Assembly (NCBI GenBank): GCA_013398275.1
Contig: VZSE01009416.1
Location: 30,582-94,581, forward strand
Direction of reading: 5' to 3'
Length of the DNA stretch: 64,000 nucleotides
From: Promerops cafer
Taxonomy: Eukaryota > Chordata > Aves > Passeriformes > Nectariniidae
In this document: piece after piece, positions 1 to 21,436 of the stretch
Layout of the letters: the number at the start of each line of letters is the position of its first letter
Position numbering within the stretch: the stretch's first letter is position 1
Made by a program: the position numbers and the translations under genes
The notes under the pieces: model-generated
Database searches by the model: none
What the model was told of the DNA's origin: nothing
The model's input: only the letters and a program-made list of their open reading frames with translations

Positions 1-191
1 TTGGGGGGTGTGTGTGTGTATATGTGTGTGTGTGTCTGGGTTTTTTTGTTAGGTTGGTTTTGAATTTGTGTTGTGAAATGATGTAAAAATGCAAAAGCAA
101 GATTTTTTGGGGGGAGTAATCATGTAGTGTGTTCTGTAACCTAAGATCTGTACATTTTTTTGCAAGTAAAATACTTTTCACTTTCCTTTAG
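1..191 (+). other. LPIN2: LPIN2 intron, 3' part
   Basis: This is the end of an LPIN2 intron that begins left of the window. It starts with a GT-rich microsatellite and ends in a pyrimidine-rich tract and an AG acceptor at 190-191. No coding sequence is seen. Confidence 0.75.
9..35. repeat. (GT)n microsatellite
   Basis: This is an imperfect GT dinucleotide run interrupted by a short TAT, inside an LPIN2 intron. It is a simple repeat likely to vary in length between individuals. Confidence 0.7.
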
Positions 192-9633
<9,442 letters not shown>

Positions 9634-10241
9634 GAAGTACTTCTCACCAGGAGATGGAATTTCATATTGAGCTACTCAACTTCAGTTTAAATGTGAAGAA
9701 CTTTCTTAATGAGGATGCTAATTTATATATTGGTACCGTCAGTCTTAGTAAAGAAATCACTTCAATTTCGTTGTTTTAAAACAAAGAAAATGCAAAGCTA
9801 CTGTCTATTTTTTTGTGGGAGGATGTGTAGATTTTTGTGTTTGTTTGTTTATTGCTTGTTATTATATACCTGTTCTAAGGCACTTGAGATTGGCCTGTCA
9901 TTGATGGTTGTGGTACCCAAGTGCTTCAGGGCAACTAAATGCTGAGGTAAAATATGACTTTGCATTTTCATCTATACAGACCTTATTGTAAACATAGATT
10001 ACTCTTTTTAAGTTGTCTTAAGTATATTTTCTAAAATGAAGCCAAAAAGTGTATGGAAACTGCCAAATAGAATGTCAGACTTATTAATGAAAAACGTGGT
10101 TTAATGTTCAGATGGGCATTTAGGCCGTTTTTGAAAGGAGCCAGAGCCTAAGACCACTGTGCTCTTTCTCAGCTAGAATACAGAAGATGTACAGATCTTA
10201 CTAGCCTGGCAGATTCTGAAGACATAAAATTCCTCTTTAAA

Positions 10242-10249
10242 TGTAAATA
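10242..10249 (+). promoter_or_regulatory. Pumilio-type element in LPIN2 3'UTR
   Basis: TGTAAATA matches the consensus UGUANAUA bound by Pumilio proteins, which repress or destabilise mRNAs. It is a single short match that could occur by chance. It is listed because it lies in the transcribed 3'UTR on the sense strand. Confidence 0.3.
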
Positions 10250-13200
10250 TGCCTTTTGTTACATGTACAAGACAGGGCTTGTACAAATCACGCTCAAACT
10301 AACTCTGCTTATTACTTTTTTTTTTTACACACAATATTTAAACTATTTCATGAGCTTGTTAAAATGAAAGTTGTCTTCAGACACTTGTAGGGCTTTTGTT
10401 GTTTTCAGGCTGTGCTGTGTCATGTTAAATTTTCATCAAGAAAAATCTTGGAACATTTCTGTAAGAGTTGGGGAACTGGCATTTTTATTTCCTTTTTCAG
10501 CACAGAGATAATGCGTATGTGTGTGTATGCTGTGTAGGCCAGTAAAATGTATGTATAGATTATATTCAGGGAATTGCAATACTAAAAAAAATTATGTATT
10601 TAATTTTTTAATTGTCTACTACAGGTCTTTCCAGAGTTCTGTATTGCAGGTTTTCAGTAGCTGGAAGAAAATGCAACTCAGTAGTGAGGTTCCAGCTGTG
10701 AGAATGGTTAAATGCTGCAGAGTAGAATAAGACTTCTTTTTTCTTCTTTTTTTTTTTTTTTTTAAATTAATTTTGGGTTATTCGCAAACATCATGCTGGT
10801 CATTCCTCAGGTTCCAGTCAGAGCCTGTGAACAAATTACATTCCAGTTCTGGTGTTTATCAGCTATAAAAGCAGCTAATTGTTCTTTCTCCAAAAGTACT
10901 TGAAGGCAAAGGTGGCTGCTTTTTAAGTTGAATTAGTGCATTTAACTTCTTTTGGACAAAACTATGGTGAAAATATATCATTCCACCAGCCCAAAGGGTT
11001 TAAGGACTACAGTCATTTAAACATCATTTAAACACCAGGTCACTCGGTTTTACTACCTGCAGAAGCATACATTTAGAGGATTTTATGCCCCTCCAGGAGT
11101 ATTTTTTCTCCATTGTCAGGCTGTCTTAACACACAGTTCTGATGTAACACCAGCTGACTCAGGACACTTGGTGAACTTGCTCGGGGGGGAGCATTTATAA
11201 ATCACTATATAAATGAAATCACTTTTTTTCCCCATTATAAAATTCTAGTGTATTTCTGTATTTATAAAACACTGGATAACGAGTGGAGGCAAGCAAAATC
11301 AACCTGGAATCTCTTTCAGGGCATGAGAAGGAGAGTGTTACCTGTCACGGTGTGCCGTGCATGTCAGTGAATTGAAAGGCATCCTCATTTCTGTACTGTG
11401 AGAACAGTAATTTCTGTGGTTCTTGGTCACCAATCTTCTCAGTCTTTAAGTAGATTTCACAGGATTCAACTCAAAGGATTTTTTACTGCTTTTTTTCTTG
11501 TATTTTTTTTTTCAATGTCAAAAGCTTGCAAACATCATTCCATGTATTTTTTTTTTCCCTTTTCTTACCTTTTATCCCATAGATTTCATTCAAAACTAAA
11601 ATTTTCATGATCACCAAGTGCTTTGAATATCAATGTAATTTGAGCTTTTAAGTCACTTATATACTTTAAAATGAATAAATAAGAATCCAACGTAATAAAG
11701 TATTTTAATTACAAGATTAAATATTCTATCTAAAGATTCTATTTTGCATAAAGGGAGTGAAGCAGCCTTTACTAAAACAGTCTTTTTGTGGATGTCAAAA
11801 TTTGCTTTACCATGCTTAAGTCTACTCTTGGTAGCCCTGGTATTACACAGCTTTTCTAAAAATAAAAGCACTTCATGAAACCATGATGAGTTCCCAAATG
11901 GGACAGATTGTTACCATGGTTTGGCTGTGTCTTTTTTGGTTAATATTCTTTTTTCACTTGTGGTTTTTTTTTTTTTTTTTTCTTCAATTCCCTTCAACTT
12001 TTCAGACTGTCACAAAGATAAGCTGTGGATTTCAAGGTGAGAACTTGAGTAAATGAGAAGCGTGGAAAAATAGTATCAGGTATATCTCCAAATACATGTA
12101 CTTTCAGCTGGTATGAAAATGGGGGTTGTGTGAGTTTTGTTGAGAGCTCCTCATTCTGCTAGCATGTCACTTTGCATTGCAGGAGTGACCAAAAGGTTGC
12201 TTAATTTAAAAAATAGATTTGTTTTTCTCTGTAACAGCTACAGTTTGATATTTGTTTTTTGATAAAATGTAAATGTTGTTGAGTCTTTCTGATACGAGTA
12301 GGGCAGGAGGTTTGGTTTTTCTATCTCTGGCTTGTATTTGAAGCTTTTCAGATAGTTTGTTAACCCCATTTAGGGACAGAATATGGGGCCTGTCGTTGCG
12401 TACCTGTGTTCTTGGGGCTGCTGGGCACTTTACTGACTCTAGAGCAGACATCTCGTTGCTACCAAGCCGTGGGCTTGTGCCGCAGTGTTAATGTGGAGGG
12501 GGGTAAATAAGAATTATGCATTAGCCTGTCCTTTGTTACCTTAGTGGAGAGAAGTGGCCTGAAACTAACGTTTGAGAACAAGTTGTGCTATACTGATGGA
12601 AAATTAGTGCAAGCTACGTCATTCTTTCTGTGAAAGAGGAACTTCTAAGTGTGCCTGGCTGTGGGCACACGCACACCCCTGTTAAGACTGTGTTGTTGAA
12701 GATGCAGATCCTCTTAGCGTTGGAACCCCTCAAAGGCTGAGTCAATGACACCTGTTTGGGACTAAATAAGGAACATTGCAATTCAGAACTTGTTAGTGAC
12801 TTGGACATTACCCATTTCTATAATGATTTAAAGATCAGCAGTTTAAAGGGTATGCTTTTCTGGATTTAATTTTTGTTTTTGATTTACTGTACCAAGCATG
12901 TTTGTACTTCTAAAGATGAGGCTTTCATTCCCAACAGTATACAAGTGCATGTGCAATCCTGGCTCATGTCTTCTTAACTTCCTGTCGTCAGTATATGCCT
13001 TCCAAAACCCTTTTTTTTCTTTTCAACTGGAAAAGTTTTAACGCTTGTGTCTATTCCATTATGGAATTTCTGAAGTAAATTCTGAATCCATTTATGGTAA
13101 ACGTGAAAGAGATGAGATTTCATGTTAATATTTCATGCAAGTCTTCTAGAAAATGCTGTCATACGAATGATTTGTTTAAATGACTGTAATGCAAATTCCT

Positions 13201-13590
13201 AGTGAAACATCACAGATAGATAGAGAATTTGAGATGCCTTTAAAGTGTTCCTTTTTCCTGAAGAAATTTTAATTTCCAGAGTTAAAATTTGCTAAAAAGA
13301 AAGGAATTGTTTGGGACTCTTTTACAGTGTTAATTACTTCCAGATGAAAGTTAAACTGTTGGTTTATTTTGAGGGTGGGAAAACTCTCTTCAGTCATTTG
13401 TTTCATTTTTATCTTGAAGGTGTGGAATACTTGATTGTTAAGCAACCCAATCACTAATAAGGTAGTGTGTTTAAAATGTCAAATCTGTGATCATACCAAT
13501 ACAGTGGTTTTTGTTAAGACTGGACTGTCTTGGGTACAGCAACCCACACTTCAGTGCAATGTTTATTGGTGTTCGGAACAATGTTATCAC

Positions 13591-13596
13591 AATAAA
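13591..13596 (+). promoter_or_regulatory. Likely distal LPIN2 polyadenylation signal
   Basis: This canonical AATAAA is followed within about 40 nt by a T/GT-rich stretch (TTTGTCTTTACTTTGTGTTT), as expected for a cleavage site with a downstream element. It is the last well-formed signal I see before the spacer. Confidence 0.5.
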
Positions 13597-13616
13597 AACA
13601 GACTTAAAGTGAAATT

Positions 13617-15239
13617 TGTCTTTACTTTGTGTTTGGTAATTCCTTTATTGTACTGCTGAATGACTAAATGTGGGGCTATTAAAATTGTATTCATGTTTAA
13701 AATAGAATTCAAGTTGGTCTTCTCAGGACTACAGTACATTTGCTTTCTTTTACGCTAGATTTACTTTTTTTCAGAGTATTTATACAGCTGATAAAAAAAT
13801 GCTGTCATCAAGCTTAACTTCTGTGCCAATATCAATACTAGGTTACAACTATAATGAAAAGCAAACATGCACTTGGTAACATAAAATATCAGGTAGCAGA
13901 GGCTGACTTGGGAATGTACAGCTGCCTTGATGAAAATGTTGTAACTGCATTTTGAGCTCATGTAAATCTGCCCTAATTTGGAGTTTTTCCTTTTTCCATC
14001 AAAGTTAACTTTTTCCTTTCAAGGCAAAGAGTACTGTCTTCCACAGCAGTCGTTAAATGGTTTGAAGCAAATATTGTGAGGCCGTCTTGGAAAAGGGGCC
14101 TCAAGCTTTTACTAGAAATTTATTTTCCTGGTGTCTTGCTGCTCTTGGTAAATGCAACTAACTAGCAGCCTACATAGAAAACCTGACTGTTCAGTCACAT
14201 TATGATGGATCTGCATGAAAAGGTCAGTGATGCTGTGCCTTTTGGTCCTTCTGTGGTGTCTTTGGTGTTGCTGCTGGCATTTTATCACCTCCTGTGTTCC
14301 TGCCAGGTTTCCCCCATGCCTCTGCTGAGACGTTGCACTCGTTCCTCCCACCACAGTCTCCTCTTTCACACCTGGGTCCCACTTTCACACCTGCCCATCT
14401 TTCACACCTGAGTCCCACTGCATCCTTGGTGCTGCAGTGAGTGACTCTGTCAGTGCAAGCAACGGAAGGATGTTGTGTTCTATGTGTGCCAAATGTTTGG
14501 ATCTGTTGCAAAAACTTTTCTGAGCTGGCATTGTTTCTCCTGTGTCCATCTTACTCTAATGCACTCCTGCTAGGGTGGTCTTGTTCTTGGTGGATGGATT
14601 TTTCTGTCGTGGAGCAGCTGGCTTCAATGTGTACAGAACAGATTCACTGTCTCCAGGAACAGGCACTTTGTGCCTGGAGTTAGGTCGTGCAGGTGATGCA
14701 GTGGGGACCTGCAGCCCTGCTCTGTTGTGGTGGTAAGTGTGTGTATGCTTGCACTTGTTGCCAGCTGAGCTCTCCAACCAGTGGTGAGCCGAGCAGGGAG
14801 TCAGCTCAGCAGGGGTTTCTGGGCACATGTCCCATGTGCTGTGTGTGCTCAGAGCTTCAGAGGTCTCACTGTTGGGCACAGCAAGGGTTTGTCAGGGTCT
14901 TCTGCCTGGCAGGGGTGGCCACTCCTGTGCAATGTGTTTTCTAAGCAGTCCCTTGCTAAGCAGTCCCTTCTAAGCAGTTCCTCCTTTCCCTTGCCTTAAA
15001 CTAATCAAACCTCCACTGGTGTTTCTGTGCCACTCGAGCACTGGTGCACCTCGTGTTCTTCCTGGTCACGTCTTTTAGCCAACCTTTCCCTGCACCCCCT
15101 TTTGAATTCATCTTCCTACCTTGCTGGTCTCTAATCTTAGGTTCCCCACCTCTGATGATACTTCTTGTGTACATGTTCTAGTGATAACAAGGAAGAGCCT
15201 GAGCTGCTCAGCCTGGAACTGGCTGAAGGGCAGGGCTTA
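13617..15239. other. Intergenic spacer, nothing recognised
   Basis: No exon or known repeat was identified. Short imperfect repeats occur, for example TTTCACACCTG-type units near 14360-14410 and AGCAGTCCCTT-type units near 14944-14975. Open frames here overlap each other on both strands and resemble nothing known. Confidence 0.55.
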
Positions 15240-15475
15240 AAGGGTTGTGCTGGAAGGGACTGCTTCTGGCTGGTGATGGGTGACCAGTGGTGCTCCTCAA
15301 GGCTCTGTTCCAGGGCCAGTTCTGTTCAATATATTTATCAGTTGTCTGGATGCAGCAGCTGAATGCACCATTTGCAAGTTTGCTGACGATGCCAAACTGG
15401 GAAGGTGCTGTTCTAGAGGGACAAGGCCTTGCAGAGAGATCTAGATGGACAGGAGCTGTGGGCAGCTCTGCTCTG
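15240..15475 (+). mobile_element. CR1 LINE fragment (reverse transcriptase part), decayed
   Basis: In one plus-strand frame the sequence reads VPGPVLFNIFISCLDAA... and then CTICKFADDAKLG. This corresponds to the FADDT block and neighbouring region of the CR1 reverse transcriptase. The active-site motif reads FADD here. The copy is truncated and carries frame breaks and stops, so it is a dead remnant. CR1 is the dominant avian LINE. Confidence 0.75.
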
Positions 15476-15481
15476 CAGTGT

Positions 15482-15773
15482 TGTCATTGTTCAGGAATGG
15501 TATTCCCCAGTTTTGTATTCCCACTGAAATACCCCAGACCACTGAGCTTTCTCACCCCTTCTCCAGCTCCCTCTCTTCCCCCATGGAGGGCTGAAATGAG
15601 AGCTGAAGGCACACAGAGCTAAAGATCACAGGTTGAGATAAGAACAATTTACTAGAAACAGCAGTGAAATAAGGAACAGTAACAACAGGATAGGAACAGC
15701 AGAGCCTACAATTCACATCCAGTTGCTCACCACTGCTGCAAAACTTAACCCTATCCCAGCCAGAACCAGGACA
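15482..15773 (-). mobile_element. Solo LTR-like element, avian ERV (ERVL-type)
   Basis: Read on the minus strand, the segment opens TGTCCTGGTTCTGGCTGGGA and closes ...AATGACA, giving LTR-style TG...CA ends. The interior includes AAATTGTTCTTATCTCAACC, which I recall from common ERV LTRs of passerine birds. At about 290 bp it is shorter than the LTRs I remember, suggesting internal deletion. No gag, pol or env and no second LTR is seen, so this would be a solo LTR. No convincing target-site duplication was found. The family assignment is from memory. Confidence 0.55.
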
Positions 15774-16261
15774 AATGCAAAGGTCAGTGATTGGCAAAAA
15801 TGAACAAACAAAAAAATCCAAACAACTAACAACCCATAAAAATCCCCAAACCACAGTGTTTATGGAATCTCTTGTGTGGAAGGCAGCCAAATGCACTCCC
15901 CACATGGCATTGAACACTTCCTTTTCCCTGGAAGCCACCCTGGATTCCCCATGCTCTTGAGCTTCAAGCTGCTTTGATACACCACAAAGAAGGGTGTTCT
16001 GCCAGGGCCATGGGAATGGCTGGCTGCCCACTCTCTCAGTCACCGGGAAAGACACCCCATGCCAGCAGGATGGATGGAGGGGAATGCAGCCCCGGAGTGG
16101 TCTGTGCAGCTGCTCAGCACTCCCGGGCGTGGACAGCCCTTGCTCCGTCTGCTTGTGGAGCAGGCACAGACTCGCTGCAGCAGTGGCAGCCTCAGCCCTG
16201 CAGATGCCAGATCCCGACCCTATGGGCTCTGCCCCTGCCGTGCTGGGGGAGTGGAGGGGCC
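15774..16261. other. Unclassified spacer between LTR and CR1 tail
   Basis: The sequence becomes GC-richer to the right and may include older transposon debris. A long stop-free minus-strand frame runs from the LTR through this stretch (15552-16277) but has no protein resemblance I can recognise. Confidence 0.4.
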
Positions 16262-16404
16262 ATCTCAGGATCCCCAAGCCTGTCAGTGTTTAAGAGGCAT
16301 TTGGACAATGCCTTTGATCAACATGCTTTAGCTTTTGTCCAGCCCTGAACTGGTCAGGCACTTGGAGGAGGTGATTGTTGTAGGTCCCTTGCAACTAAAA
16401 TATT
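16262..16404 (+). mobile_element. CR1 LINE 3' end fragment
   Basis: The stretch from about CCCCAAGCCTGTCAGTGTTT through TTTGGACAATGCC to GTAGGTCCCTTGCAACT matches the 3' end consensus of avian CR1 elements in sense orientation. It could be the tail of the CR1 at 15240, separated by the LTR and other sequence, or an independent 5'-truncated copy. Confidence 0.65.
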
Positions 16405-16517
16405 ATCTTTGCCAGGAATCAGGGCAGCCAGTGACTGAGCAACNGAAATATTATCTTTGCCAGGAATCTTATTATCTGAAATATTATCTTTGCCAGGGCA
16501 GCCAGTGACTGAGCAAC
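16398..16517. repeat. Local direct duplication with one ambiguous base
   Basis: AAATATTATCTTTGCCAGG occurs three times, at 16398-16416, 16446-16464 and 16479-16497. A 22-bp unit beginning GGGCAGCCAGTGACTG occurs twice, at 16422-16443 and 16496-16517. The single N at 16444 sits at the junction. The arrangement abuts the CR1 3' tail. Confidence 0.85.
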
Positions 16518-19500
16518 TACGATGGACAAGCTGTGTTGGCAGAACTTGTGTGTACCACAAAGCCTATGTAACAGTGCTTGACACTGGATAATCTTTTCAA
16601 ATATACATGCAAGCTTGACTGAGAAGCCAGAAACTGCAGTTCTAAAGGCGGTGGAGAAGAGAACAAAAATTTTGGCTTACAGTGCTGCTGTATTCCCTGG
16701 AAAGCAAAAGAGCATCGAGGCATTACACAAGAGGTAGGCTTTATTTGGACATAGCTGCAGTTGTTTTCTGTCACACAGTTTCTTCATGTTCCTGGATATT
16801 TCTCTCCCCCTTTGAGATTGTTTTTATGCATGCATGAATATATGTATAGACATGCACACCTAAAGTATACTTTGAAATGCACTGTTCTTTTTGCTGAAAA
16901 ATGTTAGTAATGTTCCTTTTTTCACAATCGAGACAGCAAAATACTGCCTGCTTATGCAGTAACATGTTACAAGGTGTTGTTTGAAGTCTCTCATACACAA
17001 AAAATTGGCAGAGTTGCTGTTCTGCATCCCAAGTCTTCAGGGTACATTGCAAAAAGGTGGTGTTGGCTGGAGCACAAGTCTGTCTTGTGATGACAGGAGA
17101 CTGCCCCCAGGTATTCCTGGCAGCTGGATGATTTGAACTCTGTGCCATTTTCCAGAAGCAACCAGCAGCCGACCTGTACCTGCTGAGCAAGTCTCAGTGG
17201 AGTGCATATTCCTCCCATCTCCAAGCTGAGACTGTAAATGCATTTCTAGTTTTAGTGAAAGAGACCCATAACCACTACTAGGCTGTAATACAAGGACTTA
17301 GCTAATCAGCAAACAATCACTTCCAAATGCATGCTGTATTCTCAGGAAAGAGATCAATTCTGATTTGAATCTCCCGATTGCAGTTGAGGAGCCCTTTACC
17401 TTGCATTCCCAGTACATTTTAAAGCTGCATGGGGTGGTGATGGGCATGTTGTTTCAAGTTACTTTCTTATGCTTGACACCTACAGCTTGCTTGACTATTT
17501 GTAATTTTTTCTTGTCGGGCCAGTTGGCTTCACCAAACCAACTAGAGTCTCAGTGACGCTGAACAAAGTTGCTGCAACTAACCTGGTGTACATTGAAAGG
17601 AAATGTGATAGAATACCACAGAAAGTCCTCCTTGCTTTGAGTGTTCTCAAAGTGGACAGTAGAAAAATGTCTTTGGTATCTCCAGAGGTCTTAATAGCAA
17701 ATTAAAATAATGAGGTAGAATTTTTTTACACTTTTTGCAGTGAAAATTGGCATTCCTGCTTTGCTGCAGTCTCTTCTGGGGATGTGACTGATTTGTATGT
17801 CACATTGGGGTTTTAGGATACGCTTGCCATGTTTAGCCAGAGCCAAGTCTCTCTGGCTGTCAGCATGCTGGCTTGGCTTCAGATGTTCTGCTGCTAAAGC
17901 CCTGCCTCTGGGAACTCACCTGTCTCACAAGTGATGCTGCCCTGGGGACTCATCTGGTTTGGATATTTGCAGTCCCTGAGGAACCACAGGGCCTCGTGCC
18001 TGGCTGAGGGACTGTCAGACACACATCTGCCTGTACAGCTTCACCTGGAAGGGTTTGGGCTTCTTCCTGTTTTAATGTCAAATGAGAACACTTGGCCAAA
18101 CAGATACTGTACTGTCCAAGAGTCTTGCTATTCTCATGTACTGCCTTACTAAACTACCTGCAAAGCAGGTCTAAAAGGTAGCACTGTGAGCTATGAAACA
18201 GGCACCAGTCCTGTCTTAGAGCTCCCACCTACTGGATTTTTTTTAAGGCTTTCTCAGTTAACAGATGCATCCTATTTGAGCTTGTGGATTCTCCTGGGTG
18301 TGGCAGTCAAATCATACACCCACAGTGAGAAATGCTCCTTTAAGTGCAGTCCATGTGCTGCTGCTGATTCTCACTGAAGATGTAAATGCTCTGTCAGCAG
18401 GCTCAGGGTATTCTGGTGCAGGGCTCTTGCTCCTTCCTTTGAAGCTGGGCTGCTCTGTGTGGAGCCAACCCTTACCAGGCCTATGAATGCATTTGGGCCT
18501 GAATCTCTTCCAGCTCTTGCATTATTAATATTTAATCCAAGCACTGACTGGAGCAGGGACAAACTCAGGTTCCATCCTCCCTTTCCCTGTTAATGGGCTA
18601 CATCCCTGTGGTCTTCCCAGGTGGGTGAATATTCCACCTTGTAAGCTCCAGGAAAATAACCTCGTTAAGAGGAACTGAGCCACCCACCCTGATTACAGCA
18701 ATTACCAAGGAAGTGCAAATTAAGGGTCAAGTCCCCCTCAGCAAAGGTGGGAATCTTAAGACAGAGGTTCCTTGTAAAAGGTCATAGCTTTGCCCACCCA
18801 CACAGCTAGAGATGAATGGGAAGCTGTCCCTGAAAGGTCTAAAGGTGTCATCAAAATAAGGTGCTGGGATTGCACCCTGCTGTGACACAGTTTAGGAAAT
18901 GCTTTACAGCAGTCTACAAATATCAGTTACGCTACATTGTGAGGGCTTAAACCATCCCAGCACGGGCAGCAGCAGATCCTGGGTCTAAAGGGAAACTTTT
19001 TTGTGGAAGATGGCCTTGTCCCATTAGCAGAACTGGGCTTGTGAAGATTTGTGGGTTGGATTCAGAAATCTCCTGGTGCAGTTAGGTAATAATGAAATGA
19101 TTGATAATAATTCAATAATTGATTTGCAACTCTTAGCACTAAACTTGCACTGCTGATTCTTAAAAGTTTCTCACTTGGAGGGAGGTGGAACAAAAAGGTT
19201 GTGTTTGCCAGCTAGGTCTCCCTAAGCACTCAGCTCATTTTGTTCGTTTCCATGAGTCATTTTTAGAACAGGCAACAATAATCTTGAGTCACACATAGTC
19301 TGGAGCCAGCTTCTTAGAGAACACAGCTTTCTTGAGGAGAGTGAAAAATATCCTGAAAGGAAAAGTGCTTCTCTGGCTTTTGTATATAACAAGAAATTAT
19401 GTTTTTAAAACAAACCAAAAAACAGTGTATGATATGCTTGGCTTTTGAAAACACAGAAAACAACCATTCGTGTCTGTCCCTACCCTTCTGAGACCTAGAA

Positions 19501-21379
19501 AGGCATGGGACAGAAAGGACAAAAGAAAGCTAAGCCCCCCTTGAACAAGCGTGCGGTTGCTGACTGCGTGATAATGCACAGGTCCAGAAACACATGCAGG
19601 GAAATGGGACGGAGGTGGCTCCATCCATCAGGCTGTGAAGTGCAAGTTCACTGAACATCTTTGGCTACTGACTAACAGCTGCTCTGTCAGAAACAGCCTT
19701 CCTCCTACAAACAAGCCAGCCCTAGCTTCTGCTTATCTCGAACACCGTCATTTCTGGAAATCAGGTGCCAAGAGATCTTCCCAAATCAGGTGCTTTAAAA
19801 CTCCACTGTTTCCTTCCTGTGCTCACAACTCCTCCAGTGCAACCCTAGCTGCCCTAGGACTGACTCAGAGGTCCTCTGTGGACAGAAAGGTTTTTTTTTG
19901 CTTGCTTTTCTTAAAGCAGTTCAGCTTCCAGGATGTGATAGTTTGTTGTGGGAAGGCCCCATCTCATTGCCTGGAAACGCAGTTATTAGGGAGTATCTGT
20001 TCCAAAACTAAGTAACAAAAGCACAAGTCTTCATCTGATCTCAGATGGGAAGGGCTTCAGCTAAACATAATGTGCTGCTTTACAGCACAGGGAGCTCTTC
20101 CCTCACCTAAAAAATTTGTTTTTTCTGAGGCTACAAACAGCTGTTCTGCATTTGTAATAATGAAAATACACTACACAAACCACTATGATAAATACATCTC
20201 TATGTGGCATGAACAAACTACTAAAAAGATCAGTGGATATAAAGAATGTACAGGTGACGAATATATATGTACATGTGAAAAATGAATATACAGTCCTGTT
20301 CTCAAATGTGTTTATCTGTTTAAGCTAAGAAAGCTGCTTTATCCATATAAACAGATTCTGAGTGTTAAAACAAACCTCACTCAGAAGCACTGATGCAGGA
20401 GACTGTCACGATGACTCTGGCAGAGGGCTGATTTGTGCATTTGACAATATTGACTAATAACACTATTTTCCTTTATCAACCATTTTTTTCTCTGATTTGT
20501 CTTCTACAATGCACCAAAGATAAAAATTTCCCTTCTAATATAAGTACTGCTGGACTGCCAGAAACAAACCCTGTAAAATTTTTTAAACTTTTCAAAATCT
20601 CCATTTTTCTAGCTAAGCAAAGTTGATTCTGATTTTTCTGACCTGTTTTATTAATTTCCAGCAGCAAGCTTTAATCTCAAGGGCATCATGAATAACCAAT
20701 CATCTTTTTTACTCCATAAATAGACAATAACTGTTCTAAATCTTTCAGTAGTAGCAACAGCACCTTGCGTTCATATCTGCCCAGTGGAAAGCTGAGGCAA
20801 GTTTCTCCCTGCACTGCTGCTTCCACCTGACTGAGTCACTCACCTTGTCTGTGTTTGGCCCTTAAAGGCAAAAAAGAAAACAGATGCAGGTGAATATAAT
20901 TTTGCTTTGCACCACCACGGTTCACAATTGCACTGAAATTATGCCAACGCATATTGCTAAATAATACAAGGAATAAAAAGTCAGCAACTATATCCACTAC
21001 AATTTCACTTTCTTGGCTCTGCTTTACTGAAAACATGAAAATAGCTGACCAAAACTGTAAACTTGAGCAAAGATGTAAACTTTGATACACTAGGGACAAT
21101 TTGAAAAACTAGGGAAAAGATTGCAAAGGCAGTTGACTTTACAATCAAACAAATAGCAGGAGCACAGTGGAGAAGTATCTATTGAGAACATACTTGTTGT
21201 TTAAACAGTTGTTCTGCTTGTACAGGTAAACAAGGGCTTGGGAAGGAGTTAATTTAGCTACAGAAAAATGTTTTTTGTAGCTACCTCTGGAAACAAGGGA
21301 CAAGGAAAATGTTTCCGTATAGACTATAAACCCATCACTGAAATCAAATATATAAACTGAATATATTAAAGCTTTGAAT
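16518..21379. other. Intergenic spacer between convergent LPIN2 and EMILIN2
   Basis: No exons, RNA genes or clear repeat families are recognised across about 4.9 kb. The left part could still hold unrecognised repeats. The right end may include extended EMILIN2 3'UTR; a reverse-strand AATAAA at 20647-20652 would allow that. Confidence 0.55.
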
Positions 21380-21385
21380 TTTATT
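21380..21385 (-). promoter_or_regulatory. Candidate EMILIN2 polyadenylation signal
   Basis: On the minus strand this is AATAAA, 52 nt past the EMILIN2 stop, with T/GT-rich sequence further downstream. It would give a very short 3'UTR. A more distal AATAAA at 20647-20652 is an alternative. Confidence 0.4.
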
Positions 21386-21436
21386 ACACTTAATTTCTTC
21401 TGAATATCTTACCCTTCTCCCCTGTTCAAGGTAAAC

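Larger units (their letters stand above)
9634..13616 (+). other. LPIN2: LPIN2 3'UTR (end inferred)
   Basis: This is AT-rich sequence downstream of the LPIN2 stop with no coding exon. The proposed end follows the AATAAA at 13591, because a GT-rich stretch lies just downstream. The resulting length of about 4 kb is similar to the long 3'UTR I recall for mammalian LPIN2. Earlier AATAAA hexamers at 11674, 11694 and 11861 could give shorter isoforms. A TGTAAATA (Pumilio-type) element is at 10242-10249. The end point is inference. Confidence 0.5.

Noticed and set aside
15552..16277. 241-codon minus-strand open frame, the longest outside exons
   Set aside because: It begins in sequence next to a CR1 tail and runs into an LTR-like repeat. 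No gag, pol, env or host domain is recognisable, and an overlapping frame on the other strand is also open, suggesting compositional chance.
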